From Streptomyces scopuliridis RB72 (GTDB taxonomy: Bacteria; Actinomycetota; Actinomycetes; Streptomycetales; Streptomycetaceae), in NCBI RefSeq assembly GCF_000718095.1, contig NZ_JOEI01000009.1, forward strand, positions 62,001 through 126,000: a stretch of 64,000 nt of DNA. Reading direction: 5' to 3'. Under the pieces are notes generated by a model that was given only the letters and a program-made list of their open reading frames with translations, had not been told where the DNA came from and did no database searches. A program made the translations under genes and the position numbers. This document shows, piece by piece, positions 15,722 through 24,729 of the stretch. How positions within the stretch are numbered: the stretch's first letter is position 1; every line of letters begins with the position of its first letter.

Positions 15722-17164
15722 TCAGCTGTCGAAACCGAGGCCCAGCCGGTCCATGGTCCGCAGCCACAGATTGCGCCGTCCGCCCCTGGCGTCCGCGCGG
15801 GCCAGCGACCATTTGGTGAGGCCGATCCCGGCCCAGGCGGCCGGTTCCGGCGGGAACGGCAGCGGCTTGCTCCTGACCATCTCCAGCGCGGTGCGCTCGG
15901 TCCGTTCGCCCGCCAGGAGATCGAGCATCACCTCCCCGCCGAAGCGGGTCGCCCCGACACCGAGCCCGGTGTACCCGGCCGCGTACGCGACCCGGCCGTC
16001 GTACGCCGTACCGAAGAAGGCCGAGAAGCGCGAACAGGTGTCGATGGCACCGCCCCAGGCATGGCTGAAGCGCACCCCCTCCAGCTGCGGGAAGCAGCGG
16101 AAGAAGTGGGTGGCGAGTTTGAGATAGGTCTCCGGACGGTGGTGGAGCGCGGTGTCGAGCCGGCCGCCGTACGGGTAGATCGCGTCGTAACCGCCCCACA
16201 GGATGCGGTGGTCGTCGGTGATCCGGAAGTAGTGGAACTGATTGGCGCTGTCGCCGAGCCCCTGACGGTTCTTCCAGCCGATCGCGGCGCGCTGCTCCTC
16301 GGTCAGCGGCTCGGTCATCAGCGCGTAGTCGTAGACCGGGACGGTGTACGGACGTACCCGTCGGACCAGCGAGGGGAACACATTCGTGCCGAGCGCGACC
16401 TTGCGCGCGAAGACCCGGCCGTACGGCGTACGCACGGCCATCCCGGAGCCGGCCGCGGATCTGGCACGCGCCAGCTCCAGCCCGCGGGTGTTCTCGTAGA
16501 GACGTACCCCGAGCTCCGCGCAGGCGCGCTTCAGGCCCCACGCGAGCTTGGCCGGGTGCAGCATGGCGACGCCGCGCCGGTTCCACAGCCCGCCCAGGAA
16601 CGTCGGCGAGTCGACCTCGGCGCGCACCGCGTCCCGGTCGAGCGGCTCCAGACCGGTGTGGCCGAGGCGACTCGCCTCCTCGTACAGCTCATGGAGGTCG
16701 TCCAGTTGGTACGGCTCGGTGGCGATGTCGATCTCGCCGGTGCGCTCGAAGGAGCAGTCGATGGCGTAGCGGGCGACGGTCGCCTCGATGGCGTCGAGAT
16801 TGCGCTCGCCCAGCTCCTCCAGCTTCCGCAGCTCACCCGGCCAGCGCGCGAGCCCGTTGCTGAAGCCGTGGGTGAGGGAGGCGGCGCAGAAGCCGCCGTT
16901 GCGGCCGGAGGCGGCCCAGCCCACCTCGCGGCCCTCGATCAGTACGACGTCCCGTTCCGGGTCGCGTTCCTTGGCGAGCAGCGCGGTCCACAGGCCGCTG
17001 TAGCCGCCGCCGATGACGAGCAGATCGCAGTGTTCGTCGCCGGTGAGGGCCGGCAGGGCACCCGGCCTGCCGGGGTCGTCCAGCCAGTACGGGACCGGCC
17101 GCGCGTCGGAGAGTGATGCGGCGGAGAGCGCCGCGCCGGCGGTACGCATGGCGCTTGGGGCCAT
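15722..17164 (-). CDS. FAD-dependent amine oxidase, PuuB/DAO-like
   Basis: 480 residues from ATG 17164, with AAGGAG nine bases upstream; a TTG codon three triplets earlier is a weaker start. VIGGGYSGLWTAL near residue 45 is the FAD dinucleotide-binding loop, and RNGGFCAASLTHG and YTGLGVGATRFGG are typical of the D-amino-acid-oxidase fold used by gamma-glutamylputrescine oxidase. It should oxidise an (acylated or free) amine to an aldehyde with release of ammonia and peroxide. The gene is the last of the aldehyde dehydrogenase-potDABC unit (36 bases after potC). That fits a job on imported polyamine. Confidence 0.85.
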   Translation of the reverse strand: MAPSAMRTAGAALSAASLSDARPVPYWLDDPGRPGALPALTGDEHCDLLVIGGGYSGLWTALLAKERDPERDVVLIEGREVGWAASGRNGGFCAASLTHGFSNGLARWPGELRKLEELGERNLDAIEATVARYAIDCSFERTGEIDIATEPYQLDDLHELYEEASRLGHTGLEPLDRDAVRAEVDSPTFLGGLWNRRGVAMLHPAKLAWGLKRACAELGVRLYENTRGLELARARSAAGSGMAVRTPYGRVFARKVALGTNVFPSLVRRVRPYTVPVYDYALMTEPLTEEQRAAIGWKNRQGLGDSANQFHYFRITDDHRILWGGYDAIYPYGGRLDTALHHRPETYLKLATHFFRCFPQLEGVRFSHAWGGAIDTCSRFSAFFGTAYDGRVAYAAGYTGLGVGATRFGGEVMLDLLAGERTERTALEMVRSKPLPFPPEPAAWAGIGLTKWSLARADARGGRRNLWLRTMDRLGLGFDS

Positions 17165-17200
17165 GTCTTCCAACTCCTTCAGGGGGATGACGAGATCCGC

Positions 17201-17998
17201 TCAGGTGGTGGCGGCGGTCTTCTTCCGCCGGTTGCTGACCAGCTGGCCGCCGACCACCAGCAGTACGGCGACGATGAACATGGCCGTGCCGATGACATTG
17301 ATCTGCACCGGCGTGCCGCGCTGCGCGGAGCCCCAGACGAACATGGGGAAGGTCACGGTCGAGCCGGCGTTGAAGTTGGTGATGATGAAGTCGTCGAAGG
17401 AGAGCGCGAAGGCGAGCAGCGCGCCCGCCGCGATCCCGGGCGCGGCGATCGGCAGCGTGACCCGTACGAAGGTCTGCACGGGCCCCGCGTAGAGGTCCCG
17501 CGCCGCCTCCTCCAGCCGTGGGTCCATCGACATGACGCGCGCCTTGACGGCGGTCACCACAAAACTGAGGCAGAACATGATGTGTGCGATCAGCACGGTC
17601 CAGAAGCCGAGCCGCGCGCCCAGGTTGAGGAAGAGCGTCAGCAGCGAGGCGGCCATCACGACCTCGGGCATCGCCATCGGCAGGAAGATCAGTGAGTTGA
17701 TCGAGCCGCGCGCCCGGAAGCGGTAGCGGACCAGCGCGAACGCGATCATCGTGCCCAGGACGGTGGCACCGAGCGTCGCCCAGGCGGCGATCTGGAACGA
17801 GAGCGTCAGCGAACCGCAGAGATCGGCGACTCCGCAGGGATCCTTCCAGGCGTCCAGCGAGAAGCGCTGCCAGGAGTAGTTGAAGCGCCCGTTCGGCTTG
17901 TTGAAGGAGAAGACCATCACGACGAGGTTGGGCACGATCAGATAGCCGAGCGTCAGCACGCCCGCGATGACGACGATGTTGCGTCGGAGCCAGCGCAT
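17201..17998 (-). CDS. potC: Polyamine ABC transporter permease PotC
   Basis: 265 residues. The ATG at 17998 overlaps the potB stop as ATGA, so translation is coupled. Six hydrophobic segments and the cytoplasmic EAA loop (EEAARDLYAGPVQTFVRVTL) mark an inner-membrane permease of the spermidine/putrescine class. It pairs with PotB to form the channel, driven by PotA. The family length is about 260-280, so the protein is complete. The C-terminus ends in a basic RRKKTAATT tail. Confidence 0.92.
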   Translation of the reverse strand: MRWLRRNIVVIAGVLTLGYLIVPNLVVMVFSFNKPNGRFNYSWQRFSLDAWKDPCGVADLCGSLTLSFQIAAWATLGATVLGTMIAFALVRYRFRARGSINSLIFLPMAMPEVVMAASLLTLFLNLGARLGFWTVLIAHIMFCLSFVVTAVKARVMSMDPRLEEAARDLYAGPVQTFVRVTLPIAAPGIAAGALLAFALSFDDFIITNFNAGSTVTFPMFVWGSAQRGTPVQINVIGTAMFIVAVLLVVGGQLVSNRRKKTAATT

Positions 17999-18930
17999 CA
18001 GACCAGGTCCTCCGTCCCTGCTCGGCGGATGTAGAAGGTGACCATCAGCAGGACGATCGCCATGAGGATGAACGAGAGCGCGGCGGCCGTCGGATAGTCC
18101 AGGACCCGCAGGAACTGCGTCTGGATGACGCTGCCCACCATCTTCGTGTCGGTGGAGCCGAGCAGTTCGGCGTTGACGTAGTCCCCGCTCGCCGGGATGA
18201 AGGTGAGCAGGGTGCCGGAGACGACTCCCGGCATGGAGAGCGGGAAGGTCACCTTCCGGAACGTGGTCAGCGGCCTGGCGTACAGATCGCCCGCGGCCTC
18301 GTGCAGCCGCCCGTCGATGCGCTCCAGCGAGGTGTAGAGGGGCAGGATCATGAAGGGCAGGAAGTTGTAGGTGAGCCCGCAGACCACCGCCATGGGCGTG
18401 GCGAGTACGCGGTTGCCCTCGGTCCAGCCGAGCCAGCTGGTCACGTCCAGCACATGGAGGGAGTCCAGGATGCCGACGACCGTGCCGCCGTCCGCGAGGA
18501 TCGTCTTCCAGGCGAGCGTGCGGATCAGGAAGCTGGTGAAGAACGGCGCGATGACCAGGACCAGCAGCAGATTGCGCCAGCGTCCGGCCTTGAAGGCGAT
18601 GAGATACGCGAGCGGATAGCCGAGCAGCAGACACAGGATCGTGGCGGTGCCCGCGTACAGCAGGGAGCGCACGAACTGCGGGTAGTACTCCTGGAGCGCG
18701 TCCCAGTAGGTCGCGAAGTGCCAGGTGACCTGGAAGCCCTTCTCCAGGGAGCCGGTCTGTACGGAGGTCGAGGCCTGGTAGACCATCGGCAGCGCGAAGA
18801 AGACCAGCAGCCAGAGGATGCCCGGGAGCAGCAGCCAGTACGGGACGAGCCGCTTGCGCGTGGACGCCTTGCGTACCGGCGGTTCCGGCGGGGTGGCGGG
18901 CGCGGCGGGAGGCGCCTCGGTGATCGTCAC
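17998..18930 (-). CDS. potB: Polyamine ABC transporter permease PotB
   Basis: 310 residues, GTG start with AGGAGG seven bases upstream, overlapping the potA stop as GTGA. A proline/alanine-rich 25-residue leader comes before six membrane spans. The EAA loop HEAAGDLYARPLTTFRKVT contacts PotA. It forms the other half of the import channel with PotC. Conserved family sequence PASGDYVNAELLG lies before the last span. Both junctions are four-base overlaps, so PotA, PotB and PotC are made in step. Confidence 0.93.
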   Translation of the reverse strand: MTITEAPPAAPATPPEPPVRKASTRKRLVPYWLLLPGILWLLVFFALPMVYQASTSVQTGSLEKGFQVTWHFATYWDALQEYYPQFVRSLLYAGTATILCLLLGYPLAYLIAFKAGRWRNLLLVLVIAPFFTSFLIRTLAWKTILADGGTVVGILDSLHVLDVTSWLGWTEGNRVLATPMAVVCGLTYNFLPFMILPLYTSLERIDGRLHEAAGDLYARPLTTFRKVTFPLSMPGVVSGTLLTFIPASGDYVNAELLGSTDTKMVGSVIQTQFLRVLDYPTAAALSFILMAIVLLMVTFYIRRAGTEDLV

Positions 18931-20093
18931 GAGACCTCCTCGTCCACCGTCTCGATGCCCGCGTCAATATCCTGGGCCGCGTCCAGCCCGAAGCTGTGCG
19001 CCGGGTTCCAGTGCAGGACCACCTCGGCGCCGGGGGCGAGCCGGCTGTCCCGCTCGATGTTCTGCGCGTACACCTCGAACTCCGGGCAGACCGGGCTGTC
19101 GATCACATACTGCGTGGAGACCCCGATGAAGCTGGAGTCGGCTATCCGTCCGGTGATCCGGTTGCGGCCGTCGGGGATGGTGCCCGCGTCGTCCGCGTGC
19201 GCCAGCGAGATCTTCTCGGGCCGGATGCCGACCAGCAGCCGGCCGCCGCTCGCGGTGGGGGCGGAGCAGCGTCCCGCGGGCAGCCGCAGTTTGGCGCCGC
19301 CCGCCGTGACCACCACCTCGTCGCCGTGGATCTCGGCGACCTCGGCCTCGATGAGGTTGGAGGTGCCGAGGAAGTTGGCGACGAAGGTGGTCTCCGGGTT
19401 CTCGTAGAGATCGGCGGGGCTGCCCAGCTGCTCGACCAGACCGCCGTTCATCACCGCGACCGTGTCGGCCATCGTCATGGCCTCCTCCTGGTCGTGGGTG
19501 ACATGGATGAAGGTGATGCCGACCTCGGTCTGGATGCGCTTCAGCTCCAGCTGCATCTGCCGGCGCAGCTTGAGGTCGAGGGCGCCGAGCGGTTCGTCGA
19601 GCAGCAGCACCTGCGGATGGTTGATCAGTGCGCGGGCGACGGCGACGCGCTGCTGCTGGCCGCCGGAGAGCTGGTGCGGCTTGCGCTTGGCGAAGTCGCC
19701 GAGCTGGACGAGATCGAGCATCTCGCCGACCTGCCCGCGTACGGACTTGATGCCGCGGCGGCGCAGCCCGAAGGCGACGTTCTCGTAGATGTCGAGGTGC
19801 GGGAAGAGCGCGTAGCTCTGGAAGACGGTGTTGACCGGCCGCTTGTACGGGGGCAGGCCGGTGACGTCCTTGTCGCCCAGGAAGACCGTGCCGGTGGTCG
19901 GCTCCTCCAGGCCCGCGATCATCCGCAGGGTGGTGGTCTTGCCGCACCCCGACGCGCCGAGGAGAGCGAAGAAGGAGCCCTGCGGCACGGTGAGATCGAG
20001 CGGCTTGACGGCGTGGAAGGAGCCGTACGTCTTGCTGATCCCGGACAGGCGGACGTCGCCGCCGCCCCGGCTGGTGGATGCAGTCTCTGTCAT
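18927..20093 (-). CDS. potA: Polyamine ABC transporter ATPase PotA
   Basis: 388 residues. Walker A GASGCGKTT, the Q-loop in FQSYALFPHLD, signature LSGGQQQRVA, Walker B VLLLDEP and the H-loop in HVTHDQEEAM are all present. A C-terminal TOBE-like domain of about 130 residues follows. It hydrolyses ATP to drive uptake of spermidine/putrescine through PotBC. It overlaps potB by four bases and follows potD by a 75-base gap. All catalytic residues are intact. Confidence 0.95.
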   Translation of the reverse strand: MTETASTSRGGGDVRLSGISKTYGSFHAVKPLDLTVPQGSFFALLGASGCGKTTTLRMIAGLEEPTTGTVFLGDKDVTGLPPYKRPVNTVFQSYALFPHLDIYENVAFGLRRRGIKSVRGQVGEMLDLVQLGDFAKRKPHQLSGGQQQRVAVARALINHPQVLLLDEPLGALDLKLRRQMQLELKRIQTEVGITFIHVTHDQEEAMTMADTVAVMNGGLVEQLGSPADLYENPETTFVANFLGTSNLIEAEVAEIHGDEVVVTAGGAKLRLPAGRCSAPTASGGRLLVGIRPEKISLAHADDAGTIPDGRNRITGRIADSSFIGVSTQYVIDSPVCPEFEVYAQNIERDSRLAPGAEVVLHWNPAHSFGLDAAQDIDAGIETVDEEVS

Positions 20094-20168
20094 GGGTAAC
20101 GGTCCCGGGGATGAGAGAGGTGGACGGGCTGAGACCAGGCCGTCGCCGGCGAGGGAGGAGGGGCGGCG

Positions 20169-21416
20169 TCAGGCGCCGATGAGCTTGGCGAACTTCTGCT
20201 CGTACGCCGTCTCTTCCTCGGCGCTGAGGGAGCGGAAGGCGTGCGAGGCGGCGGCCATCGCCGCGTCCGGGAGGATCAGTGTGTTGTCGGCCATCGACTT
20301 GTCGATCTTCGTGAGTTCGGCGCGCACCCCGTCGACCGGGCAGACGTAGTTGATGTACGCGGCGAGCTGGGCGGCGACCGGCGGTTGGTAGTAGTGGTCG
20401 ATGAGCTTCTCGGCGTTGGTCTTGTGCCGCGCCTTGGCCGGGACCAGCAGATTGTCGCTGGAGATGATGTAGCCGCTGCGGGGGATGGCGAACTTGATGT
20501 CCGGGTTGTCGTGCTGGAGCTGGACGATGTCGCCGGCCCAGGCGACGCAGGCCGCGATATCCCCCTTGTCGAGGTCCGCGGTGTAGTCGTTGCCGGTGAA
20601 GCGGCGGATCTGCTTCTTGTCGACGGCCTTCTGGATACGGGCGATGGCGGCGTCGAAGTCGTCGTCGGTGAAGCTGCCCGGGTCCTTGCCCAGATCGAGC
20701 AGGGTCATTCCGATGGAGTCGCGCATCTCGGAGAGGAAGGCGACCCGCCCCTTGAGCCGCGGGTCGTCGAGCAGCTGGGAGACGGAGTCGACCGTCCGTC
20801 CGCCGGTGGCCTTCGCGTTGTACGCGATGACGGTCGGGATTCCGGTCCAGGGGTAGCTGTGGGCGCGGCCCGGGTCCCAGTCGGGTGAGCGGAACTGGTC
20901 GGAGAGGTTCGCGAACGCGTGGGGCAGCCGCGAGGGGTCGAGCTTCTGCGCGTACCCGAGCCTGATCATGCGGGCGGCGAGCCAGTCGGTGACGCAGATG
21001 AGGTCACGGCCGGTGTCCTGGCCGGCCGCCAGCTGCGGCTGGATCTTGCCGAAGAACTCGACGTTGTCGTTGATGTCCGCCGTGTACTTGACGCTGATGC
21101 CGGTGCGCTTCGTGAACGCCTCCAGCGTCGGATAGTGCTTCTCGTCCTCGCTGACGTCCATGTACTCGGTCCAGTTGGAGAAGACGACCCGCTTCTCGTC
21201 GGCCGAGTGGTCGGTGGACGCGGGGCCGTCACCCTCCCGCTTGGCGGGCGGGATCCCGCAGCCGCTCAGACCGGCGAGCCCGCCGATCGTGAGCGCGCCG
21301 ACCCCGGTCGCGCGCAGCATGGAACGGCGGGTGAGGGCGCCCCTGCCGCTGGTCAGGCTGCGCCGCATCGCGGCCAGCTGGGCCCCGGAGAGACGGTCGG
21401 GCTCGTACTGCTCCAT
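20169..21416 (-). CDS. potD: Polyamine-binding lipoprotein PotD
   Basis: 415 residues. The N-terminus carries TRRSML, a twin-arginine-like pair, then a hydrophobic stretch and lipobox LSGC at about residue 53. The precursor is probably Tat-exported and lipid-anchored. The mature part is a periplasmic-binding fold of the PotD/PotF type (FSNWTEYMD opening, GIPTVIAYN middle) that captures polyamine for PotBC. It lies 42 bases downstream of the aldehyde dehydrogenase gene and starts the transport set. Confidence 0.92.
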   Translation of the reverse strand: MEQYEPDRLSGAQLAAMRRSLTSGRGALTRRSMLRATGVGALTIGGLAGLSGCGIPPAKREGDGPASTDHSADEKRVVFSNWTEYMDVSEDEKHYPTLEAFTKRTGISVKYTADINDNVEFFGKIQPQLAAGQDTGRDLICVTDWLAARMIRLGYAQKLDPSRLPHAFANLSDQFRSPDWDPGRAHSYPWTGIPTVIAYNAKATGGRTVDSVSQLLDDPRLKGRVAFLSEMRDSIGMTLLDLGKDPGSFTDDDFDAAIARIQKAVDKKQIRRFTGNDYTADLDKGDIAACVAWAGDIVQLQHDNPDIKFAIPRSGYIISSDNLLVPAKARHKTNAEKLIDHYYQPPVAAQLAAYINYVCPVDGVRAELTKIDKSMADNTLILPDAAMAAASHAFRSLSAEEETAYEQKFAKLIGA

Positions 21417-21458
21417 GCGCTGTGCCCTTTCGGGTGGGTGGTCACTGCGGGCGGACGG

Positions 21459-22979
21459 TCACTGGGGGCGGTCCCCGAAGATCGTGCGGTGCCAGTCCTT
21501 CCTGGCCACCGCGGTGTTGTCGTACATCACATGCTTGACCTGCGTGTACTCCTCGAAGGAGTACGCCGACATGTCCTTGCCGAACCCGCTGGCCTTGTAT
21601 CCGCCGTGCGGCATCTCGCTGATGATCGGGATGTGGTCGTTGACCCAGACGCAGCCGGCCCTGAGCTCACGGGTGGCCCGGCCGGCGCGGTGGACGTCGC
21701 GGGTCCAGGCGGAGGCGGCGAGGCCGTACGGGGTGTCGTTGGCGAGCCGGATGCCCTCGTCGTCGGAGTCGAAGGGCAGAACGACGAGGACCGGGCCGAA
21801 GACCTCGGACTGGACGATCTCGCTGTCCTGGGCGGCGTCCGCGACGAGGGTCGGACGGTAGTACGCGCCGTCCTTCCACGCGCCGCCGGGGGCCTCGCCG
21901 CCGGTGACGATCCGGGCGTGGCCACGGGCCCGGTCGACGAAGCCGGCCACCCGGTCGCGGTGGGTGTGCGAGATCAGCGGGCCGAGGTCGGTGGCCGGAT
22001 CGAAGGGGTCGCCGAGGCGCACGGTCTCCATCAGTTCGGCGACCCCGCTCACGAAGGCGTCGTACAGCGGCCGTTGCACATACGCGCGGGTGGCGGCCGT
22101 ACAGTCCTGGCCGCCGTTGATGAGGGAGCCCGCGATCGCGCCGTGGACGGCGGCTTCCAGGTCCGCGTCGTCGAAGACCAGGAAGGGCGCCTTGCCGCCG
22201 AGTTCGAGATGGAGGCGTGTGACGGTGGCGGTGGCGATCTCCGCGACGCGCTTTCCGACGGCGGTGGAGCCGGTGAAGGAGGTCATCACGACATCGGGGT
22301 GGCCGACGAGCCGTTCCCCGGCGTCGGGCCCCGCGCCGGTGACGATATTGATCACGCCGTCGGGCAGCCCGGCCTCCTGGGCGGCCCGCGCGAACATCAG
22401 CGAGGTGAAGGGCGTGATCTCGGCGGGCTTCAGCACGATCGTGTTGCCCGCGGCGACGGCCGGCAGGATCTTCCAGGCCGCCATCTGGAGCGGGTAGTTC
22501 CAGGGCGCGATGGAGCCGACGACCCCGATCGGCTCCCGGCGTACGTACGAGGTGTGATCGGCGCTGTACTCACCGGCCGAGGCGCCCTGGAGATGGCGCG
22601 CGGCGCCCGCGAAGAACGCGGTGTTGTCGATGGTGCCGGGGACATCGAACTCGGTGGACAGCTTGATCGGTTTGCCGCACTGGAGCGATTCGGCGTACGC
22701 GAAGTCGTCGGCCTGCTCGGCGAGGACGGCCGCGAGCCGGTGCAGGGCGTCGGAGCGCTCCCCCGGGGTGGTGCCCGACCAGCCGGGGAACGCCTCGCGC
22801 GCGGCGGCGACGGCGGCGTCGACATCGGCCGGACCGGCCAGTTCGTACACGTACAGCTCCTCGCCGGTCGCCGGGTTCACGACGGCGTGCGTACGTCCCG
22901 AGGTGCCCGGTCGCGGCCGCCCGCCGATGAACTGCGCACCGCCCGCGAAGCGGTCCCGCACCTGGAAGCGGTTGGCCAT
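21459..22979 (-). CDS. Aldehyde dehydrogenase of the aminobutyraldehyde type, first gene of the pot operon
   Basis: 506 residues from ATG 22979, behind GGAGAG. PWNYPLQMAAWK, FTGSTAVG, the base in LELGGKAP and catalytic Cys in GGQDCTAATR are all there. GGQDCTAATR is typical of gamma-aminobutyraldehyde and related dehydrogenases (PuuC/PatD). It should convert 4-aminobutanal (or its glutamyl form) to GABA, completing the work of the FAD oxidase at the end of the same operon. The 180 bases upstream hold a tandem 12-bp repeat and a CAACAA/TTGTTG palindrome that may be operators. Confidence 0.88.
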   Translation of the reverse strand: MANRFQVRDRFAGGAQFIGGRPRPGTSGRTHAVVNPATGEELYVYELAGPADVDAAVAAAREAFPGWSGTTPGERSDALHRLAAVLAEQADDFAYAESLQCGKPIKLSTEFDVPGTIDNTAFFAGAARHLQGASAGEYSADHTSYVRREPIGVVGSIAPWNYPLQMAAWKILPAVAAGNTIVLKPAEITPFTSLMFARAAQEAGLPDGVINIVTGAGPDAGERLVGHPDVVMTSFTGSTAVGKRVAEIATATVTRLHLELGGKAPFLVFDDADLEAAVHGAIAGSLINGGQDCTAATRAYVQRPLYDAFVSGVAELMETVRLGDPFDPATDLGPLISHTHRDRVAGFVDRARGHARIVTGGEAPGGAWKDGAYYRPTLVADAAQDSEIVQSEVFGPVLVVLPFDSDDEGIRLANDTPYGLAASAWTRDVHRAGRATRELRAGCVWVNDHIPIISEMPHGGYKASGFGKDMSAYSFEEYTQVKHVMYDNTAVARKDWHRTIFGDRPQ

Positions 22980-23010
22980 GACGCTCTCCGATGTTCCAGC
23001 TGGTTGGTCA

Positions 23011-23034
23011 GCTGTTGTTCCGGCTGTTGTTCCG
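23011..23034. repeat. Tandem 12-bp repeat in the pot-operon leader
   Basis: GCTGTTGTTCCG occurs twice in direct succession, and a third partial copy (GATGTTCCAGCT) lies next to it at 22990-23001. It sits 30-55 bases before the aldehyde dehydrogenase start, within the 5' leader. Confidence 0.6.
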
Positions 23035-23074
23035 GCTTCAATTGAGTGCCGATCCTGACAGAGCACCGCCACCT

Positions 23075-23095
23075 CAACAAGGGATTCCGTTGTTG
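23075..23095. promoter_or_regulatory. CAACAA-N9-TTGTTG palindrome, possible Lrp-type operator
   Basis: The two six-base arms are exact complements. The minus-strand reading CAACAACGGAAT resembles CAACAACGAATT at 30626-30637, in front of the second aldehyde dehydrogenase and the Lrp gene. Shared control of the two catabolic units is a fair inference. Confidence 0.4.
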
Positions 23096-23160
23096 CCTTT
23101 TGGTTACGCGACGGAATCGGTCGACCATGTGTCGCGTCAGCGCGCTGATCGGCGGACGGA

Positions 23161-23736
23161 ATGTCAGTGGTGGCTGCCAGACTCGCATGCATGGGGAAGA
23201 ACTCGGGGCGTGAGAAGTACCTGCTCTTCTGGGGGCACACACCTCGGCGGGACGGCACACTCGGTGCGAGCTGTCTCAGTCAGTGGTGGCCGTCGCCGTT
23301 CACGGTGGACGGGGTGGAATACGCGACGGCCGAGCACTGGATGATGGCGGGCAAAGCGCGGCTCTTCGGCGACGAGATGGCCGAGCGCGCCGCTCTGGAG
23401 GCGGCGAATCCCGCGCTCGCCAAGAAGGCGGGGCGGCTGGTGCGCGATTTCGACGAGGCCGTATGGGAGCGCGAGCGCTTCGGCATCGTGGTGGAGGGCA
23501 GCGTCCACAAATTCGGACAGGATCCCGCGCTGCGCGGATTTCTGCTGGCCACGGGCGACCGGATACTCGTCGAGGCCAGCCCGATGGACCGGATCTGGGG
23601 CATCGGGCTGGCCTCGGACGACGAGCGGGCGCAGGATCCCACGCGCTGGCGCGGGCTGAATCTGCTGGGCCTGGCGCTGATGGAGGCGCGTGAGCGGCTC
23701 CGGACCGAGGCCGCGGACGCGGGATCCACCGGCTGA
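23161..23736 (+). CDS. NADAR-family N-glycosidase (YbiA/RibX-like)
   Basis: 191 residues from ATG 23161. A second in-frame ATG at 23191 (MGKNSG) is a possible start, and neither has a strong ribosome site. The family features are KYLLFWGH, SQWWPSPFTVDGVEYATAEHWMM and ASPMDRIWGIGL. NADAR proteins such as E. coli YbiA cleave the N-glycosidic bond of early riboflavin intermediates, and some relatives reverse ADP-ribosylation. The gene stands divergent from the polyamine operon, with 181 bases between starts. Nothing nearby points to riboflavin synthesis or defence, so the biological substrate is open. Confidence 0.88.
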   Translation: MSVVAARLACMGKNSGREKYLLFWGHTPRRDGTLGASCLSQWWPSPFTVDGVEYATAEHWMMAGKARLFGDEMAERAALEAANPALAKKAGRLVRDFDEAVWERERFGIVVEGSVHKFGQDPALRGFLLATGDRILVEASPMDRIWGIGLASDDERAQDPTRWRGLNLLGLALMEARERLRTEAADAGSTG

Positions 23737-23779
23737 GGACCGGTCGACTCAGGACCTACCGCCTCGGGACCGGCCGGGT

Positions 23780-24562
23780 CTACCGGGTGACGTCGACCAC
23801 CAGCGAGGTGCTGTAGTCGTCGTAGGTGCTGTCGTAGTCGTTGTTCCTCTCCTCGTTGATCGCCTGGGTGATGCCCCAGATGATGAAGCCGAGGAAGATG
23901 ACGCCGAGGGCGATGCCGATCGACCCGAGGATGACACCGGCGCGGGCCTGACCCTCGTTGTTGGCCTCGCCGCGCTGTACCCGCTTCCTGCCGACGATGC
24001 CGAAGATCAGCGCGAGTGTGCCGAGGATGATGCCGCCGATGCCGTACAGACAGAACAGACAGACGGACAGGATGCCGAGCACCATCGCGGCGACGCCCAT
24101 ACCGTTCGCCGGGGGCTGCCAGCCGGGCTGGCCGTATCCCGGCATGCCCGCGTACGGCTGGGCGGCGGCGGGGTAGCCGGGGTAGCCATAGCCGGGGGCC
24201 GGTCCCGGTCCCGCGCCGGCGCCGTACGGAGCGGCGGGGTGCTGGACGGGCGCGGCGCCCGGGTAGCCATAAGGACCGGGGGCGGGCTGGGCCGGTCCCC
24301 CGGGAGCGGTCGGCGGCGGGGGCACGGCGCCGGACTCGGGCCCTCCGATCGGCATACCGGTGACCGTCGGCTGGTTGTGCACCGATCCGGCCGACGGCTG
24401 CGGGGGCTGTGGGTCCCCTGAGAACTGCTGTCCAGGAAACTCGGGTGATATCGGTGGCGGCGGCAGCGGCGCCGGCTTGTCCAGCGGAATCCGCTGCTCG
24501 GGCGGAGCCCAGGGATCACTCGGCTCGTAGCCGCCCGGCGGCCGCTCGCTCTTGTCTGACAT
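23780..24562 (-). CDS. DUF4190-type membrane protein with Pro/Gly-rich head
   Basis: 260 residues from ATG 24562 behind GGGGGAGG. The first 160 residues are rich in Pro, Gly, Tyr and Ala with GYPG/PGYG repeats. Two long hydrophobic segments follow (GMGVAAMVLGILSVCLF and GVILGSIGIALGVIFLGF) around a short basic loop GRKRVQRGE. This is the DUF4190 hairpin found in many actinobacterial envelope proteins. The head should be cytoplasmic and disordered. The function is unknown. It is convergent with the NADAR gene, 43 bases apart. Confidence 0.75.
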   Translation of the reverse strand: MSDKSERPPGGYEPSDPWAPPEQRIPLDKPAPLPPPPISPEFPGQQFSGDPQPPQPSAGSVHNQPTVTGMPIGGPESGAVPPPPTAPGGPAQPAPGPYGYPGAAPVQHPAAPYGAGAGPGPAPGYGYPGYPAAAQPYAGMPGYGQPGWQPPANGMGVAAMVLGILSVCLFCLYGIGGIILGTLALIFGIVGRKRVQRGEANNEGQARAGVILGSIGIALGVIFLGFIIWGITQAINEERNNDYDSTYDDYSTSLVVDVTR

Positions 24563-24729
24563 GGGCCTCCCCCATCGTAATTCCGTCATGCTACGGCCTC
24601 CGCCACACGCGGATCCGGCCCGGCCTACGATGATCCCTGACCCGAGCGGCCCCGGGCAGGGGGCGGACGTCCCGCCCCCTGCCGACGCCGTGAATTCTTG
24701 GCACCCGCCCCAGCATCCGGAGGACTCCG

